A DNA stretch of 51,149 nucleotides from Chitinophaga pinensis (GCA_945878925.1 CAMDXE010000003.1:1-51149), one strand, 5' to 3'. Positions 31,616-42,067 are shown, numbered from the stretch's first letter. Numbers and translations: made by a program. The notes: generated by a model from the sequence alone, not told the origin.

Positions 31616-32959
31616 TTAAAGTGCTCGAACATGTTGTTTAAACTGATTGCCACGGTCTTCATAATTTTCGAATAAATCGAAACTTGCACATGCGGGCGAA
31701 AGCAAAACGGTGTCTCCTTTTTTAGAGAAAGAATAAGCTGCTTTAACAGCATCTTCGGCCGAGGAAGTATTGATTATAAGATCGACATCGGGCCCAAAAG
31801 CTTGATGTATCTTGCTGTTGTCGAGCCCCATGCAAACAATAACGTTTACCTTTTGTTTTACCAGCTTTTTTAAGCTCGAATAATCGTTTCCTTTGTCGGT
31901 GCCGCCAACTATCCAAACCACTGGAGTTTCCATGCTTTCTAAAGCAAACCAAGCAGAGTTGACGTTAGTAGCCTTCGAGTCGTTAATGAAGTCCACACCT
32001 TTAACCCGTGCAATCCACTCCATACGATGTTCGACATTTGTAAAATCAGAAAAACTTTGACGAATGGTTTCCTTCCTAATTTCGTAAGAATTGGATACGA
32101 TGGCGGCTGCCATACTGTTGTAAATGTTGTGTTTGCCAGAAATTGTGAGTTGATTGACAGGCATAATAAATTCTTTGTTTAAAGTGTTGAGCCGAACGAT
32201 TATTTCTTTACCATTTAAAAAGGCACCGTTCTGTACCTCATGGTGAATTGAAAATGCCAGCAACTGGCCATTTCCTTTATTGAGTTTTAAATTATTTAGA
32301 GTTAGGGGGTCGTCATCGCAATAAATGAAGCAATCTTCAGCCGATTGATTTTGTGTAATTCTGAATTTTGATTCTATGTATTTATTTAGCACACCATTAT
32401 ATCGGTCCAGATGATCAGGGGTTATATTGGTCAGTACGCCATAATTTAGGCGCGTGTTTATCATTCCATCCAATTGAAAACTACTGAGTTCAAGTACATA
32501 AGTATCGAAGGTTTCGGTGGCTACCTGACGAGCAAAACTTTTGCCAACATTGCCGCCAAGCCCTACGTTTATGCCTCCTTTTTGCAGGAGGTGGTGCAGC
32601 AACATGGTGGTGGTTGTTTTGCCATTAGTGCCCGTAATGCCAATGAGTTTTGCTTGGGTATACTGAGCAGCAAATTCAATTTCTGAAATTATGGTTATGC
32701 CTGCATTTTGCAATTTTCGAACGATGGGCGTAGAATCAGAAATTCCTGGGCTTTTTATGATAAGGTCGGCATTTAGAATTTTTGTTTCTGTATGTTTCTC
32801 GCTTTCCCATTGCACACCTATCTGGGTCAATTCGGTTTTGAAATTTGGTTTGATAGTGCCATAATCACTCACAAACGTATCGTACCCTTTGGCCATAGCC
32901 AGCACAGCAGCTCCACAACCGCTTTCGCCCGCACCTAATATGACCAAACGCTTTGCCAT
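31616..32959 (-). CDS. murD: UDP-N-acetylmuramoylalanine-D-glutamate ligase
   Basis: [57 protein letters not shown]. Confidence 0.97.
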   Translation of the reverse strand: MAKRLVILGAGESGCGAAVLAMAKGYDTFVSDYGTIKPNFKTELTQIGVQWESEKHTETKILNADLIIKSPGISDSTPIVRKLQNAGITIISEIEFAAQYTQAKLIGITGTNGKTTTTMLLHHLLQKGGINVGLGGNVGKSFARQVATETFDTYVLELSSFQLDGMINTRLNYGVLTNITPDHLDRYNGVLNKYIESKFRITQNQSAEDCFIYCDDDPLTLNNLKLNKGNGQLLAFSIHHEVQNGAFLNGKEIIVRLNTLNKEFIMPVNQLTISGKHNIYNSMAAAIVSNSYEIRKETIRQSFSDFTNVEHRMEWIARVKGVDFINDSKATNVNSAWFALESMETPVVWIVGGTDKGNDYSSLKKLVKQKVNVIVCMGLDNSKIHQAFGPDVDLIINTSSAEDAVKAAYSFSKKGDTVLLSPACASFDLFENYEDRGNQFKQHVRAL

Positions 32960-32961
32960 TT

Positions 32962-34218
32962 TTATCTAAGCTTAAATGTAATAATGGTTAAAATGGCCAG
33001 CATGATTCCTACAATCAAAAAGCGAGTTACTATCTTGGGTTCGGCATAGCCTTTTTTCTGAAAATGATGATGAAGTGGCGACATTAAAAAAATGCGCCGC
33101 CCTTCGCCAAATCGTTTTTTTGTATATTTAAAATATGCTACTTGTAGCACTACGCTTAAATTTTCGACCAGAAAAACGCCACAGAGTATAGGAATTAAGA
33201 GTTCCTTTCGCAGCATAATAGCAATTACCGCTATTATTCCACCTATGGATAAGCTTCCGGTGTCGCCCATAAATACTTGTGCAGGAAATGAATTGTACCA
33301 TAGAAAACCTATACAAGCCCCCACAAACGAAGCGAGAAAAATAGTGAGTTCGCCTTGGTTTGGCAGGTACATAATATTGAGGTAGTCGGCAAAAATGACA
33401 TTGCCCGATAAAAATGCCAGCAATGCGAGGGTAGCCCCTATTATGGCCGAACTCCCTGCTGCCAATCCATCAATACCATCGGTTAAGTTGGCCCCATTAG
33501 ATACGGCCACTATGATAAATATTACTGCGAGTATAAAAACCAACCATGCATATTTTTGGGCTTTAGCATCGCTCAAAAAGAACAATATTTTTGCGTAGTC
33601 GAACTCATGCGATTTTACAAATGGCACGGTGGTTATGGTTGATTTAGTATCTTTTAAATAGATAGTTTTACCATTGTTTAATTGTCTTTGGGTTGAATTG
33701 GCTTTAATTTCTGCGGTGGCCTCCTTTTCCGAAAAGCGTTCGCGAATAACCACACTTGGATGAAAATATAAGGTGGCCCCCACAATGATTCCTATTCCAA
33801 TTTGGCCCACTATCTTAAATCGACCGGCTAAGCCCTCTTTGTTTTTTTTATAGGTTTTGATGTAATCGTCTAAAAACCCTATCAGCCCAAGCCAAACCGT
33901 CGTGATAATCATCAATACAATATAAATATTGCTCAATTTTGCGAACAGCAGGGTAGGAATTAGTATGGCTCCAAGAATAATTAAGCCTCCCATGGTAGGC
34001 GTTCCTTTTTTTGAATTTTCACCTTCTAAACCCAACTGCCGAATGGTTTCGGACGCTTGCCTTTTTCGTAGCACGTCAATTAAGCGCTTGCCATATAAGA
34101 GCGAGATGGTAAGCGACAGGATTATGGCCAAGCCAGCTCTAAATGTAATGTATTGAAACGCACCCGTTCCCGGAATGTTAAAATGCGCGTGTAGATATTG
34201 AAATAAATAATAAAGCAT
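32962..34218 (-). CDS. mraY: Phospho-N-acetylmuramoyl-pentapeptide-transferase
   Basis: [43 protein letters not shown]; includes the mid-protein insertion common in Bacteroidetes. Confidence 0.97.
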   Translation of the reverse strand: MLYYLFQYLHAHFNIPGTGAFQYITFRAGLAIILSLTISLLYGKRLIDVLRKRQASETIRQLGLEGENSKKGTPTMGGLIILGAILIPTLLFAKLSNIYIVLMIITTVWLGLIGFLDDYIKTYKKNKEGLAGRFKIVGQIGIGIIVGATLYFHPSVVIRERFSEKEATAEIKANSTQRQLNNGKTIYLKDTKSTITTVPFVKSHEFDYAKILFFLSDAKAQKYAWLVFILAVIFIIVAVSNGANLTDGIDGLAAGSSAIIGATLALLAFLSGNVIFADYLNIMYLPNQGELTIFLASFVGACIGFLWYNSFPAQVFMGDTGSLSIGGIIAVIAIMLRKELLIPILCGVFLVENLSVVLQVAYFKYTKKRFGEGRRIFLMSPLHHHFQKKGYAEPKIVTRFLIVGIMLAILTIITFKLR

Positions 34219-34220
34219 GA

Positions 34221-35678
34221 TTAGTTTAGGGTTTCAAAAGCGTGTTTTAGTTTTTCTGAATCATCAAAATGTATTTTTTCTCCTTTGGTTTCTTGGTAAT
34301 TTTCGTGTCCCTTGCCTGCCAATAGGATGATGTCACCTTTTTTGGCCTGGCTAACGGCCACATGTATGGCTTCTTCCCGATTTGTAATTTTTAATATTTT
34401 TTTAAAATTTTGAGCTTTAACGCCGCTTCGCATTTGCTCAATTATATCCTCAGGATTTTCAGAGCGTGGATTGTCGCTTGTAAAAATCACACGGTCGCTT
34501 AATTGACTTGCATAATGGCCCATAATGGGTCTTTTCTCTCTATCGCGATCGCCCCCACATCCTATAATTGTAATTAAGGTTTCGTTGCGCGATCTAACTT
34601 TATTGATTGTTTCTAAAACATTTTTCAGGGCATCGGGGGTGTGTGCATAATCAACCACTCCCAGAATGCCAGATTCGCTTCGTATAATTTCGAATCGACC
34701 TTTGGCACCTTCTGTTTTTGATAAGGTTTTGATTATGGTTTCAGAATCGAGCCCCATTATAAAAGCGGCGCCATAGGCTGCTAGTAAATTGTAGGCATTA
34801 AATTCGCCAGAGAGGCTATACCAAGCTTGTGTTTTGTCAATTTCAAAAAGCAAGCCCTCGAGATCATTTTCAATTATTTTTCCTTTAAAATCGGATACGG
34901 ACTTTAGACTATAAGTAAATTTAGAAGCCTTTGTGTTTTGCAACATCACTTGGCCATTTTTGTCATCCTTGTTGGTTAGGGCAAAGGCAGCAGAAGGCAA
35001 GCCATCAAAAAATGATTTTTTAGCAGCTAAATAGTTTTCAAAAGTGTGGTGATAATCAAGATGATCGTGAGTAATGTTCGTAAATATTCCGCCTGCAAAA
35101 GTTAAGCCCCCAATTCTGTTTTGATCAACCGCATGACTGCTCACTTCCATAAAACAGAAGGTGCACTGCTGCTCAACCATCGTTGCCAATAAATTATTTA
35201 ATGTAATTGGGTCGGGTGTGGTATGGGTACTTGGAAGCACCGTATCGCCAATTTGGTTTTGAATTGTTGAAATTAAGGCCGTTTTGTACCCAAGGTTTTT
35301 AAAAAGGTTTCGCAATAAGGTTGCTACCGTTGTTTTGCCATTGGTACCTGTTATGCCAATGAGTTTTAGTTTTGAAGATGGATTATCATAATAATTCGAC
35401 GCCACCTGACCTAATATTTTGCGCGTGTCCTTAACTAAAATGTAGTTAAAATTTTGGGGACAATCCGTTGGGATATGCTCACAAATAACAGCAGCGACTT
35501 TCTTTGAAATGGCATCCTTAATATAAATATGGCTATCTATTTCAACGCCACGAAGCGCTATGAATAAATCATTTTCAGAGGATTTTCTATGATCTGAACT
35601 TATTGAATTTATCGAAATATTTGAATCAAATAATTCGATTAACTTAATATTTTCCAGTAGTTTAGATAGTTTTATCAT
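34221..35678 (-). CDS. murE: UDP-N-acetylmuramoyl-tripeptide synthetase
   Basis: [41 protein letters not shown]. Confidence 0.96.
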   Translation of the reverse strand: MIKLSKLLENIKLIELFDSNISINSISSDHRKSSENDLFIALRGVEIDSHIYIKDAISKKVAAVICEHIPTDCPQNFNYILVKDTRKILGQVASNYYDNPSSKLKLIGITGTNGKTTVATLLRNLFKNLGYKTALISTIQNQIGDTVLPSTHTTPDPITLNNLLATMVEQQCTFCFMEVSSHAVDQNRIGGLTFAGGIFTNITHDHLDYHHTFENYLAAKKSFFDGLPSAAFALTNKDDKNGQVMLQNTKASKFTYSLKSVSDFKGKIIENDLEGLLFEIDKTQAWYSLSGEFNAYNLLAAYGAAFIMGLDSETIIKTLSKTEGAKGRFEIIRSESGILGVVDYAHTPDALKNVLETINKVRSRNETLITIIGCGGDRDREKRPIMGHYASQLSDRVIFTSDNPRSENPEDIIEQMRSGVKAQNFKKILKITNREEAIHVAVSQAKKGDIILLAGKGHENYQETKGEKIHFDDSEKLKHAFETLN

Positions 35679-37784
35679 CTAAATTTTTAACTTAATTAGT
35701 AATGTATTTCCTTTTTTAATGCTATTGCCTTGAGGGATTGATTGCCAATACACTCGTCCTATTCCTTCGCTTATTATTTTTAATTTCTTAGATTCGGTAT
35801 AACTAATTACATCCCTGAGCCCCATCCCAATTAGGTTAGGCATTTTTTGAACCTCGTTGAGCGCCGATGTATAGGTATAATCGCCCAAAGAATCTTTCGA
35901 AGCGCTAATCCAATCCGTAATGTCGCCATCTGATTGGTAGCTGTATTTAGTGTATTTGTCCAAGAATTGAAGGGTGGTTTTTTTTCGGCCACTTAATATT
36001 TTAGGAAGCGATCCATGGTCAACAACCGAATCGTCCATTGGTGTGCCAGCATTTAGGTAAATACCCGACACTTTTTCGCCTATTTCTTTGGCTATAGGTG
36101 CTGCAACTACGCCTCCGAAAATTTCGCCATTTGTGGGTCGGTTTATTACAATTATGATGGAATATTTTGGGTCGTTGGCTGGGAAATAACCTGCAAATGA
36201 TGAGTAATATGCATTGTCGATATAGCCCTTGCCGTCGGCTATTTTTGCTGTTCCTGTTTTGCCTGCAAATTTAATTCTGCTTTTCTGTAACGATTTTGCA
36301 GTTCCACTGTCTACCACTCCACGCAAAAGGTCTTGTACCCTTGCTATGGTTTTTTCGGATGCAATTTTTTCATTCAGTATTTGAGGAGCGAATTTTTTTT
36401 CAATTTCACCTTTCTCTCCAATAGCCTTTACTAAAAATGGTTTTGTCATTATCCCATTATTGGCAACGGCATTGTAAACCATAAGCATTTGCAGAGGTGT
36501 TAATCTGAGCTCGTAACCTATTGACATCCAAGCTAAACTAATCCCACTCCACGTTTTTTGGCCGGGTGATTTTATGTGAGGAATTCCCTCTCCCGACAAT
36601 TCAAATCCTATGGGTTTATTTAAATGAAGCGATTTGATGTAATTGGTAAACAAACTTGGATTGTGTTTAAATTCATTGAGCACGGTTGTGGAAATTCCAA
36701 CATTCGACGAATGTTCGAAAGCGTATGAAAACGGTTTACTTTTAAAAGGTGAGGGCTCGGCATCTTCCATTATTTTATTTCCGATGTTTAGCTTTCCATA
36801 ATTTATCAAAACAGTATCTGTTGTTTCAATTTTTCCTTTTTCGAGTAAAGCCAAGGTCGAAACAATTTTAAAGGTAGAGCCAGGTTCAAAACTTTCGCCT
36901 ATAGCATAATTAAAACTTTCGGAATAGGTTTCGTTTGCCGATTTGGTGAGGTTGGCAATCGCTTTAATTTCGCCAGTTTTTACCTCCATAACAATGGCAC
37001 ATCCATGGTGGGCTTTGTGTTTTAGCAAACCTTGAAGCAATGCGTTATTTACGATGTCCTGAATATTTACATCAATTGTGGTATAAATGTCTTTTCCGTT
37101 TACAGGTTCTACTTCGTTATTATCGTTTACAGGTCGGTAACCTCCTGCAATTCGTTGTACGAGGCGCCTACCTGTTATGCCTGCCAATTCTTTGTCGTAT
37201 GCACCTTCGATTCCTACGCGCTCTTGTCCAATGCCGCTCCCTGTGTAACCTATAGTGCGTGCCAATAAATTTTTCAAAGGCATGACGCGGTAATTATCTT
37301 CCTCAATAATTAATCCACTTTTGAATCGGCCTTTATTATACAGTGGCCAAGTTTTTATTTCTTTAATATCCAAAAAACTAAGCTTGCGTTTTAAGAGAAA
37401 GTATCGGTTTTTTTGAAGTATTCCTTTTTTAAATTCAAGTAAATAATCGATGGATGATTTATCTTTAAATTTTTCGGCAAATTTTTGGCACAGAAGTGGC
37501 ATATAAGTACGCAGCGAATCTTCAGGCAATACTGTTAGATCCATTCGAATCTCATAGCGAGGGACAGAGGTGGCCAAAAGTGTAGCATCATCCGAATAAA
37601 TATTGCCTCTTACTGCTTGAATTACTTTGTATTTTAAAGTAAGGCTGTCGCTTAATGCTCTCCATTTTGCTCCATCAACTATTTGAATGTTAAAAATATA
37701 CCAAATAATAAGTGCCGAAAACGCCACCACGCAGCTAAAACTAAAGAAAATGCGGTTTAATATGGAGCGTTTAATATTCGACAT
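35679..37784 (-). CDS. ftsI: Class B penicillin-binding protein (FtsI/SpoVD type) with C-terminal PASTA domain
   Basis: FEPGSTFKIVSTLALLE, SSNVGIS, KTGTAKIADGKGYI; PNLIGMGLRDVISYTE...GNSIKKGNTL PASTA. Confidence 0.95.
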   Translation of the reverse strand: MSNIKRSILNRIFFSFSCVVAFSALIIWYIFNIQIVDGAKWRALSDSLTLKYKVIQAVRGNIYSDDATLLATSVPRYEIRMDLTVLPEDSLRTYMPLLCQKFAEKFKDKSSIDYLLEFKKGILQKNRYFLLKRKLSFLDIKEIKTWPLYNKGRFKSGLIIEEDNYRVMPLKNLLARTIGYTGSGIGQERVGIEGAYDKELAGITGRRLVQRIAGGYRPVNDNNEVEPVNGKDIYTTIDVNIQDIVNNALLQGLLKHKAHHGCAIVMEVKTGEIKAIANLTKSANETYSESFNYAIGESFEPGSTFKIVSTLALLEKGKIETTDTVLINYGKLNIGNKIMEDAEPSPFKSKPFSYAFEHSSNVGISTTVLNEFKHNPSLFTNYIKSLHLNKPIGFELSGEGIPHIKSPGQKTWSGISLAWMSIGYELRLTPLQMLMVYNAVANNGIMTKPFLVKAIGEKGEIEKKFAPQILNEKIASEKTIARVQDLLRGVVDSGTAKSLQKSRIKFAGKTGTAKIADGKGYIDNAYYSSFAGYFPANDPKYSIIIVINRPTNGEIFGGVVAAPIAKEIGEKVSGIYLNAGTPMDDSVVDHGSLPKILSGRKKTTLQFLDKYTKYSYQSDGDITDWISASKDSLGDYTYTSALNEVQKMPNLIGMGLRDVISYTESKKLKIISEGIGRVYWQSIPQGNSIKKGNTLLIKLKI

Positions 37785-38110
37785 TAATTTTTGATTAATA
37801 CCGGGGGTTCGGTGGCCGGTTTTATGCCTTGGTCCAACATTTTTTGCTCTAAATTAGAACTGCGGCTGCCATTTAATATTTCGGTTTGAAGCGTTATGTA
37901 TTCCGAGTATAATTCCTTTACCTCACGGTTTAACTTTTCGATTTTTCTAATTTTTCGCTCACTGCGGTGAGAGAAAAAAATATAAATAACCATAAGGGAT
38001 GATAAAAAGAGTAGAAAGGGCAAAAACTTCGTAATATTTTCACGCGGATTCATACCCTGATTAGGGTCCGAATCGTTTGGTAAATCTATAGGAGGCGTAT
38101 TTTGTTCCAC
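37784..38110 (-). CDS. FtsL-like small single-TM division protein
   Basis: Position between rsmH and ftsI; one TM (FLPFLLFLSSLMVIYIFF) followed by coiled-coil. Confidence 0.75.
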   Translation of the reverse strand: MEQNTPPIDLPNDSDPNQGMNPRENITKFLPFLLFLSSLMVIYIFFSHRSERKIRKIEKLNREVKELYSEYITLQTEILNGSRSSNLEQKMLDQGIKPATEPPVLIKN

Positions 38111-38112
38111 TG

Positions 38113-39015
38113 TTATTTTGTTCGAATGGCTATTCTTAATTTGGCACTGCGGGCTCTGGGATTTTGAGCAACTTCGGCATTATCGGGCACAATGGGTTTC
38201 TTGTTTAATGGCTTAAACGGTCGCAACACATTTCCAAAATCATCTTTAATTAAGGCACCTTCGGTATTGCCTGTATTAATGAAGTTTTTCACACATCGAT
38301 CTTCAAGCGAATGGTACGACATTATTACCAATCGTCCATCGGGCTTCAATACGTCTTTGCACTGTTTTAAAAAAAGTTCAAGATTTATCAATTCGTTATT
38401 AACCTCAATTCGAATGGCTTGAAATACCTTAGAATAGAAAGCGTAGTCGCCTATTTTTGGGGTTTCAGATTTTATAGAATCTAAAAGGTCCTGGACATTT
38501 TTAATGGATTTACCTCTGCGGTATTGTACTATCGAACGAGCCAAGTAATGTGATTTTGAAATTTCGCCATAACTATTAAAAACACGGGTAAGTTCTGTTT
38601 CGGTATATTCGTTTAAGACATAAACAGCATCAATTTCATCGTCTTTATCCATTCTCATGTCTAACCTTTCGTCGAAACGATACGAAAACCCTTTGCTTCC
38701 CTCGTTAATCTGATACGACGAAATGCCTAAATCGGCCAAAATTCCATCTACGGGCACTGCTTTATGGTATTTTAAAAACTGCTTCATATACCTATAATTG
38801 TGATTGATAATTATAAGTCTTTGGTCGTCCCATTTATTTTTGATGGCATCGTGATCTTGATCTATACCAAATAGCTTGTCTACATTTTTGTTGTCTAATA
38901 TTAATTTCGAATGCCCTCCACCTCCAAAGGTAGCGTCAACATAAATGCCTCCTTTCTGAATATTCAGTGCTTCGATGCATTGAGAAGCCATTACCGGAAT
39001 ATGATAACTATCCAT
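38113..39015 (-). CDS. rsmH: 16S rRNA (cytosine(1402)-N(4))-methyltransferase
   Basis: HIPVMASQCIEALN, VDATFGGGGHSKLIL, SYHSLEDR. Confidence 0.97.
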   Translation of the reverse strand: MDSYHIPVMASQCIEALNIQKGGIYVDATFGGGGHSKLILDNKNVDKLFGIDQDHDAIKNKWDDQRLIIINHNYRYMKQFLKYHKAVPVDGILADLGISSYQINEGSKGFSYRFDERLDMRMDKDDEIDAVYVLNEYTETELTRVFNSYGEISKSHYLARSIVQYRRGKSIKNVQDLLDSIKSETPKIGDYAFYSKVFQAIRIEVNNELINLELFLKQCKDVLKPDGRLVIMSYHSLEDRCVKNFINTGNTEGALIKDDFGNVLRPFKPLNKKPIVPDNAEVAQNPRARSAKLRIAIRTK

Positions 39016-39472
39016 TTGAATTAATGTTTCGGCGACTCATTACTTCTTCGGCCATTTTTGAAAACTCATCAGGATCAATAGTCATCTGCGCTTCATAATT
39101 GTGCTTGCTCCACATTTCAATTTTATTATCGTAGGCATAGAGCACCACATCCGAATTGATTTCGGCATAGTTGGCTAATTTTTTAGGAATGAGCAATCTG
39201 TTGGCCGTATCTAGGCCTACTTCGCTAGCGCCGTTATTGAATACTCTAATAAATTGACGATCGATTTTGTTAAAAGAATCAAGCCCTTCCAGCTTTTGAG
39301 TTTCTTTTTCCCAGTCGTCGCGTGTGTAAACAACCAAACATTTATCAAAGCCTCTATTTATCACCAAATGATTGGATGCCCCTTCGGGAAGTTGCTTTTT
39401 TAGCCCAACAGGAATAACCACACGACCTTTCGCATCAATTTTTCCTTCAAATTCACCTATAAATTTGGGCAT
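39008..39472 (-). CDS. mraZ: Division/cell wall cluster transcriptional regulator MraZ
   Basis: GEFEGKIDAKGRVVIPVGLKKQL and second AbrB-like repeat DTANRLLIPKKLANYA. Confidence 0.96.
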   Translation of the reverse strand: MPKFIGEFEGKIDAKGRVVIPVGLKKQLPEGASNHLVINRGFDKCLVVYTRDDWEKETQKLEGLDSFNKIDRQFIRVFNNGASEVGLDTANRLLIPKKLANYAEINSDVVLYAYDNKIEMWSKHNYEAQMTIDPDEFSKMAEEVMSRRNINSNG

Positions 39473-39517
39473 GACTCTTTTGTTTTAATAATTAGGTGTA
39501 AAATTATGTGATTATTA

Positions 39518-39566
39518 AACACAAAACGCCACTTTATGACATTTTGAAACACATTTTATCCACAAG
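39518..39566 (-). promoter_or_regulatory. Candidate MraZ-operator-like phased repeats (GTG-type half-sites about 10 bp apart)
   Basis: On the minus strand upstream of mraZ: GTGGATAAAATGTGTTTCAAAATGTCATAAAGTGGCGTTTTGTG. Confidence 0.35.
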
Positions 39567-39683
39567 AATTGCAAGTATTTCAAAATGAATATTTTAACAT
39601 AATTGAATTTCTGGAATCTTAGCCTAATTGATTTGTAGGCTATTCAAGGAAATGATTCTTAGTAAGAGGTAAAATTTAGGAGT

Positions 39684-39733
39684 AAATCAAGAACCCGGAT
39701 AGCGATAAATTCGACGAGTTCTTGATTTTTTTT
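39684..39733 (+). terminator. Rho-independent terminator-like hairpin + T8 on plus strand
   Basis: AAATCAAGAAC ... GTTCTTGATTT perfect 11-bp stem followed by a T tract; no annotated plus-strand gene upstream. Confidence 0.6.
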
Positions 39734-39750
39734 CTGAGGATATGAAAAAT

Positions 39751-39783
39751 TAAAAAAGGCCAACCTTTTGCAAAAGGTTGGCC
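39751..39783 (-). terminator. Rho-independent terminator of the iscS-iscU-iscA operon
   Basis: Perfect 26-nt palindrome GGCCAACCTTTTGCAAAAGGTTGGCC followed on the minus strand by TTTTTTA. Confidence 0.85.
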
Positions 39784-39808
39784 TCGAATATTTTGATTGT
39801 GTGCTTAA

Positions 39809-40150
39809 TTATACCGCAAAACTTTCGCCGCACCCGCAGGTTCGGCTAGCATTAGGATTTATAAAATTAAATCCTTTTCCATTTAAGCCATCGCTAAAAT
39901 CAAGTTCGGTGCCTGCCAAGTATAAGAAACTCTTTAAGTCGCAAATGACTTTAACGCCTTCGTTTATGAATTCTTGATCCCCAGGTTTCTGCTCGTTGTC
40001 AAAGTCGAGGTTGTAGCTTAATCCACTGCAACCGCCACCTTTGACCGACACGCGAATAAAATAATCATCCAATATTAAACCCTCGCTGCGCAAGGATGCA
40101 ATTTTAGCTAATGCTTTTTCGGATACTGTGATATGGCCTACATCGGTCAT
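39809..40150 (-). CDS. iscA: HesB/IscA family iron-sulfur cluster assembly protein
   Basis: RVSVKGGGCSGLSYNLDF, CGCGESF. Confidence 0.93.
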   Translation of the reverse strand: MTDVGHITVSEKALAKIASLRSEGLILDDYFIRVSVKGGGCSGLSYNLDFDNEQKPGDQEFINEGVKVICDLKSFLYLAGTELDFSDGLNGKGFNFINPNASRTCGCGESFAV

Positions 40151-40210
40151 AGTTTTGATTTATGATTTTAGATCGAGGGTCATAATGTATGCATTTGGCC
40201 CAAGGGAATA

Positions 40211-40627
40211 TTAATAGTGTTTTTTACCGTCAACTATAGGTTCTAAACCTTTTTTTGTTCGGTAATCATTTATGGCTGCTTTTATAGCATCTTCGGCCAA
40301 AACCGAGCAATGGATTTTTACGGGAGGCAAAGCTAATTCTTCAACAATATCCATATTGTCGATAGTCAAAGCATCGTTAATGGTTTTTCCTTTAAGCCAT
40401 TCGGTGGCTAAAGAGGAGGATGCAATGGCAGAGCCGCAGCCAAAAGTTTTAAATTTGGCATCTTCTATAACCCCTGTTTCGTCGTTTACTTGAATTTGTA
40501 AACGCATTACATCGCCGCATTCTGGCGCACCAACCAACCCTGTTCCTACATTACTCGAACTTTTATCTAAGGTTCCAATGTTTCTTGGATTTTGATAATG
40601 ATCAATAACTTTATCTGAATATGCCAT
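40211..40627 (-). CDS. iscU: Fe-S cluster assembly scaffold IscU
   Basis: YSDKVIDHYQNPRNIGTLD, VGAPECGDVMRLQI, FKTFGCGSAIASSS, KIHCSVLAEDAI. Confidence 0.97.
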   Translation of the reverse strand: MAYSDKVIDHYQNPRNIGTLDKSSSNVGTGLVGAPECGDVMRLQIQVNDETGVIEDAKFKTFGCGSAIASSSLATEWLKGKTINDALTIDNMDIVEELALPPVKIHCSVLAEDAIKAAINDYRTKKGLEPIVDGKKHY

Positions 40628-40659
40628 GATATACTATTATTTTAATTTGTTACTTTATT

Positions 40660-40825
40660 TTAATCCTCTTGTCCTCCAACTGATATACATTTTTCAAATT
40701 TTCAAATTGCCAAATTTTCAAATTTAATTTTAGTGTTCTTGTCCTCTTAACTGATGCGAGGGTTTTTCCTATCTATTCTTCAAATTTTCAAATTGTCTCA
40801 TTTTCAAACTTAATTTTAGTGTTCG
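40660..40825. repeat. Imperfect tandem repeat spanning the 3' end of iscS and the iscS-iscU spacer, rich in TTTGAAAAT units
   Basis: Minus-strand unit GAACACTAAAATTAA(A/G)TTTGAAAAT...CAATTTGAAAATTTGAA(A/G)AAT...ATCAGTT(A/G)...GGACAAGA occurs twice, partly a third time. Confidence 0.75.
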
Positions 40826-42030
40826 GCCCACTCAATACTTTTTAAGTCAATTCCTTCTTTAAACATTTCCCATAAAGGGCTCATATCTCTAAGTTTTACA
40901 ACGGCTGTCTTTACATGGTCGATAGCAAAATCAATTTGTTCTTCGGTGGTAAACCTACCGAGGCCAAAGCGCAAACTTGAATGAGCCAGTTCGTCATCTA
41001 AGCCAAGATTTTTCAAAACATAGCTTGGTTCTAATGATGCCGAAGTACATGCCGATCCCGATGAAACCGCAATATCTTTTACTCCCATCATTAATCCCTC
41101 TCCTTCAACGTATTTAAAAGAAATATTGCTAACGTGTGGCAAGCGATATGCTGTACTGCCGTTAACATACGATTCCTCTAATTGGAGGAGTAGGGTTTCC
41201 AGTTTATCGCGCAATTTTGATAATCGCACCGATTCTTCTGCCATTTCATGCATAGCCAATTCGCAGGCCTTTCCAAATCCTACAATACCCGTTACATTTA
41301 AGGTGCCGCTACGCATGCCGCGCTCGTGCCCACCGCCATCTAACTGTGAAGTTACTTTTACCCTTGGGTTTTTGCGACGTACATAAAGGGCTCCAATTCC
41401 TTTTGGGCCGTACATTTTATGAGCCGAAAACGAGGCGAGGTCGATATGATCTGTCAAAACATTCACAGGAATTTTTCCAATACTTTGGGTAGCATCGGTA
41501 TGCATCAAAATGCCGTGTTTATGGGCCATTTCGCCAATTTCGCGTATAGGGTTGATGCAGCCAATTTCGTTGTTGGCATACATAACCGAAATTAATATAG
41601 TATTTGGTTTGATGGCCGCTTCCACTTGTTCAACCGAAACTCTTCCATCGGGTTGTGGTTCGAGGTAGGTAACTTCGGCCCCTTGTTTTTCGAGGTGGCG
41701 ACAGGTGTCGATGATAGCTTTATGTTCAATATTAACCGTAATGATATGATTGCCTTTTTCGCGATACATTTCAAAAACTCCCTTAAGAGCTAGGTTATTT
41801 GACTCGGTGGCGCCGCTTGTAAAAATAATTTCTTTTTCGGTAGCGCTTATCAATTTTGCAATTTGTTCACGCGCATAATCAACCGCCTCTTCGGCTTTCC
41901 ATCCAAAAGGATGATTGCGGCTTGCTGCATTTCCAAAATATTCGGTAAAATAGGGTAGCATGGTTTCCAAAACTCTTGGATCCATGGGCGTGGTGGCGTT
42001 GTTATCTAGGTATATGGGCAGTTGCAACAT
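40816..42030 (-). CDS. iscS: Cysteine desulfurase IscS
   Basis: [59 protein letters not shown]. Confidence 0.97.
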   Translation of the reverse strand: MLQLPIYLDNNATTPMDPRVLETMLPYFTEYFGNAASRNHPFGWKAEEAVDYAREQIAKLISATEKEIIFTSGATESNNLALKGVFEMYREKGNHIITVNIEHKAIIDTCRHLEKQGAEVTYLEPQPDGRVSVEQVEAAIKPNTILISVMYANNEIGCINPIREIGEMAHKHGILMHTDATQSIGKIPVNVLTDHIDLASFSAHKMYGPKGIGALYVRRKNPRVKVTSQLDGGGHERGMRSGTLNVTGIVGFGKACELAMHEMAEESVRLSKLRDKLETLLLQLEESYVNGSTAYRLPHVSNISFKYVEGEGLMMGVKDIAVSSGSACTSASLEPSYVLKNLGLDDELAHSSLRFGLGRFTTEEQIDFAIDHVKTAVVKLRDMSPLWEMFKEGIDLKSIEWAEH

Positions 42031-42059
42031 CTAATCTTTATTTAGACTAATTCTAAGCG

Positions 42060-42067
42060 CAAATATA
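42060..42067 (-). promoter_or_regulatory. TAnnTTTG -7-like box upstream of iscS
   Basis: CAAATATA on plus = TATATTTG on minus, about 30 nt upstream of the iscS start. Confidence 0.4.

Noticed and set aside
31558-31752. 64-aa minus-strand ORF overlapping the murD 3' end
   Set aside because: Out-of-frame overlap with murD; no independent support.
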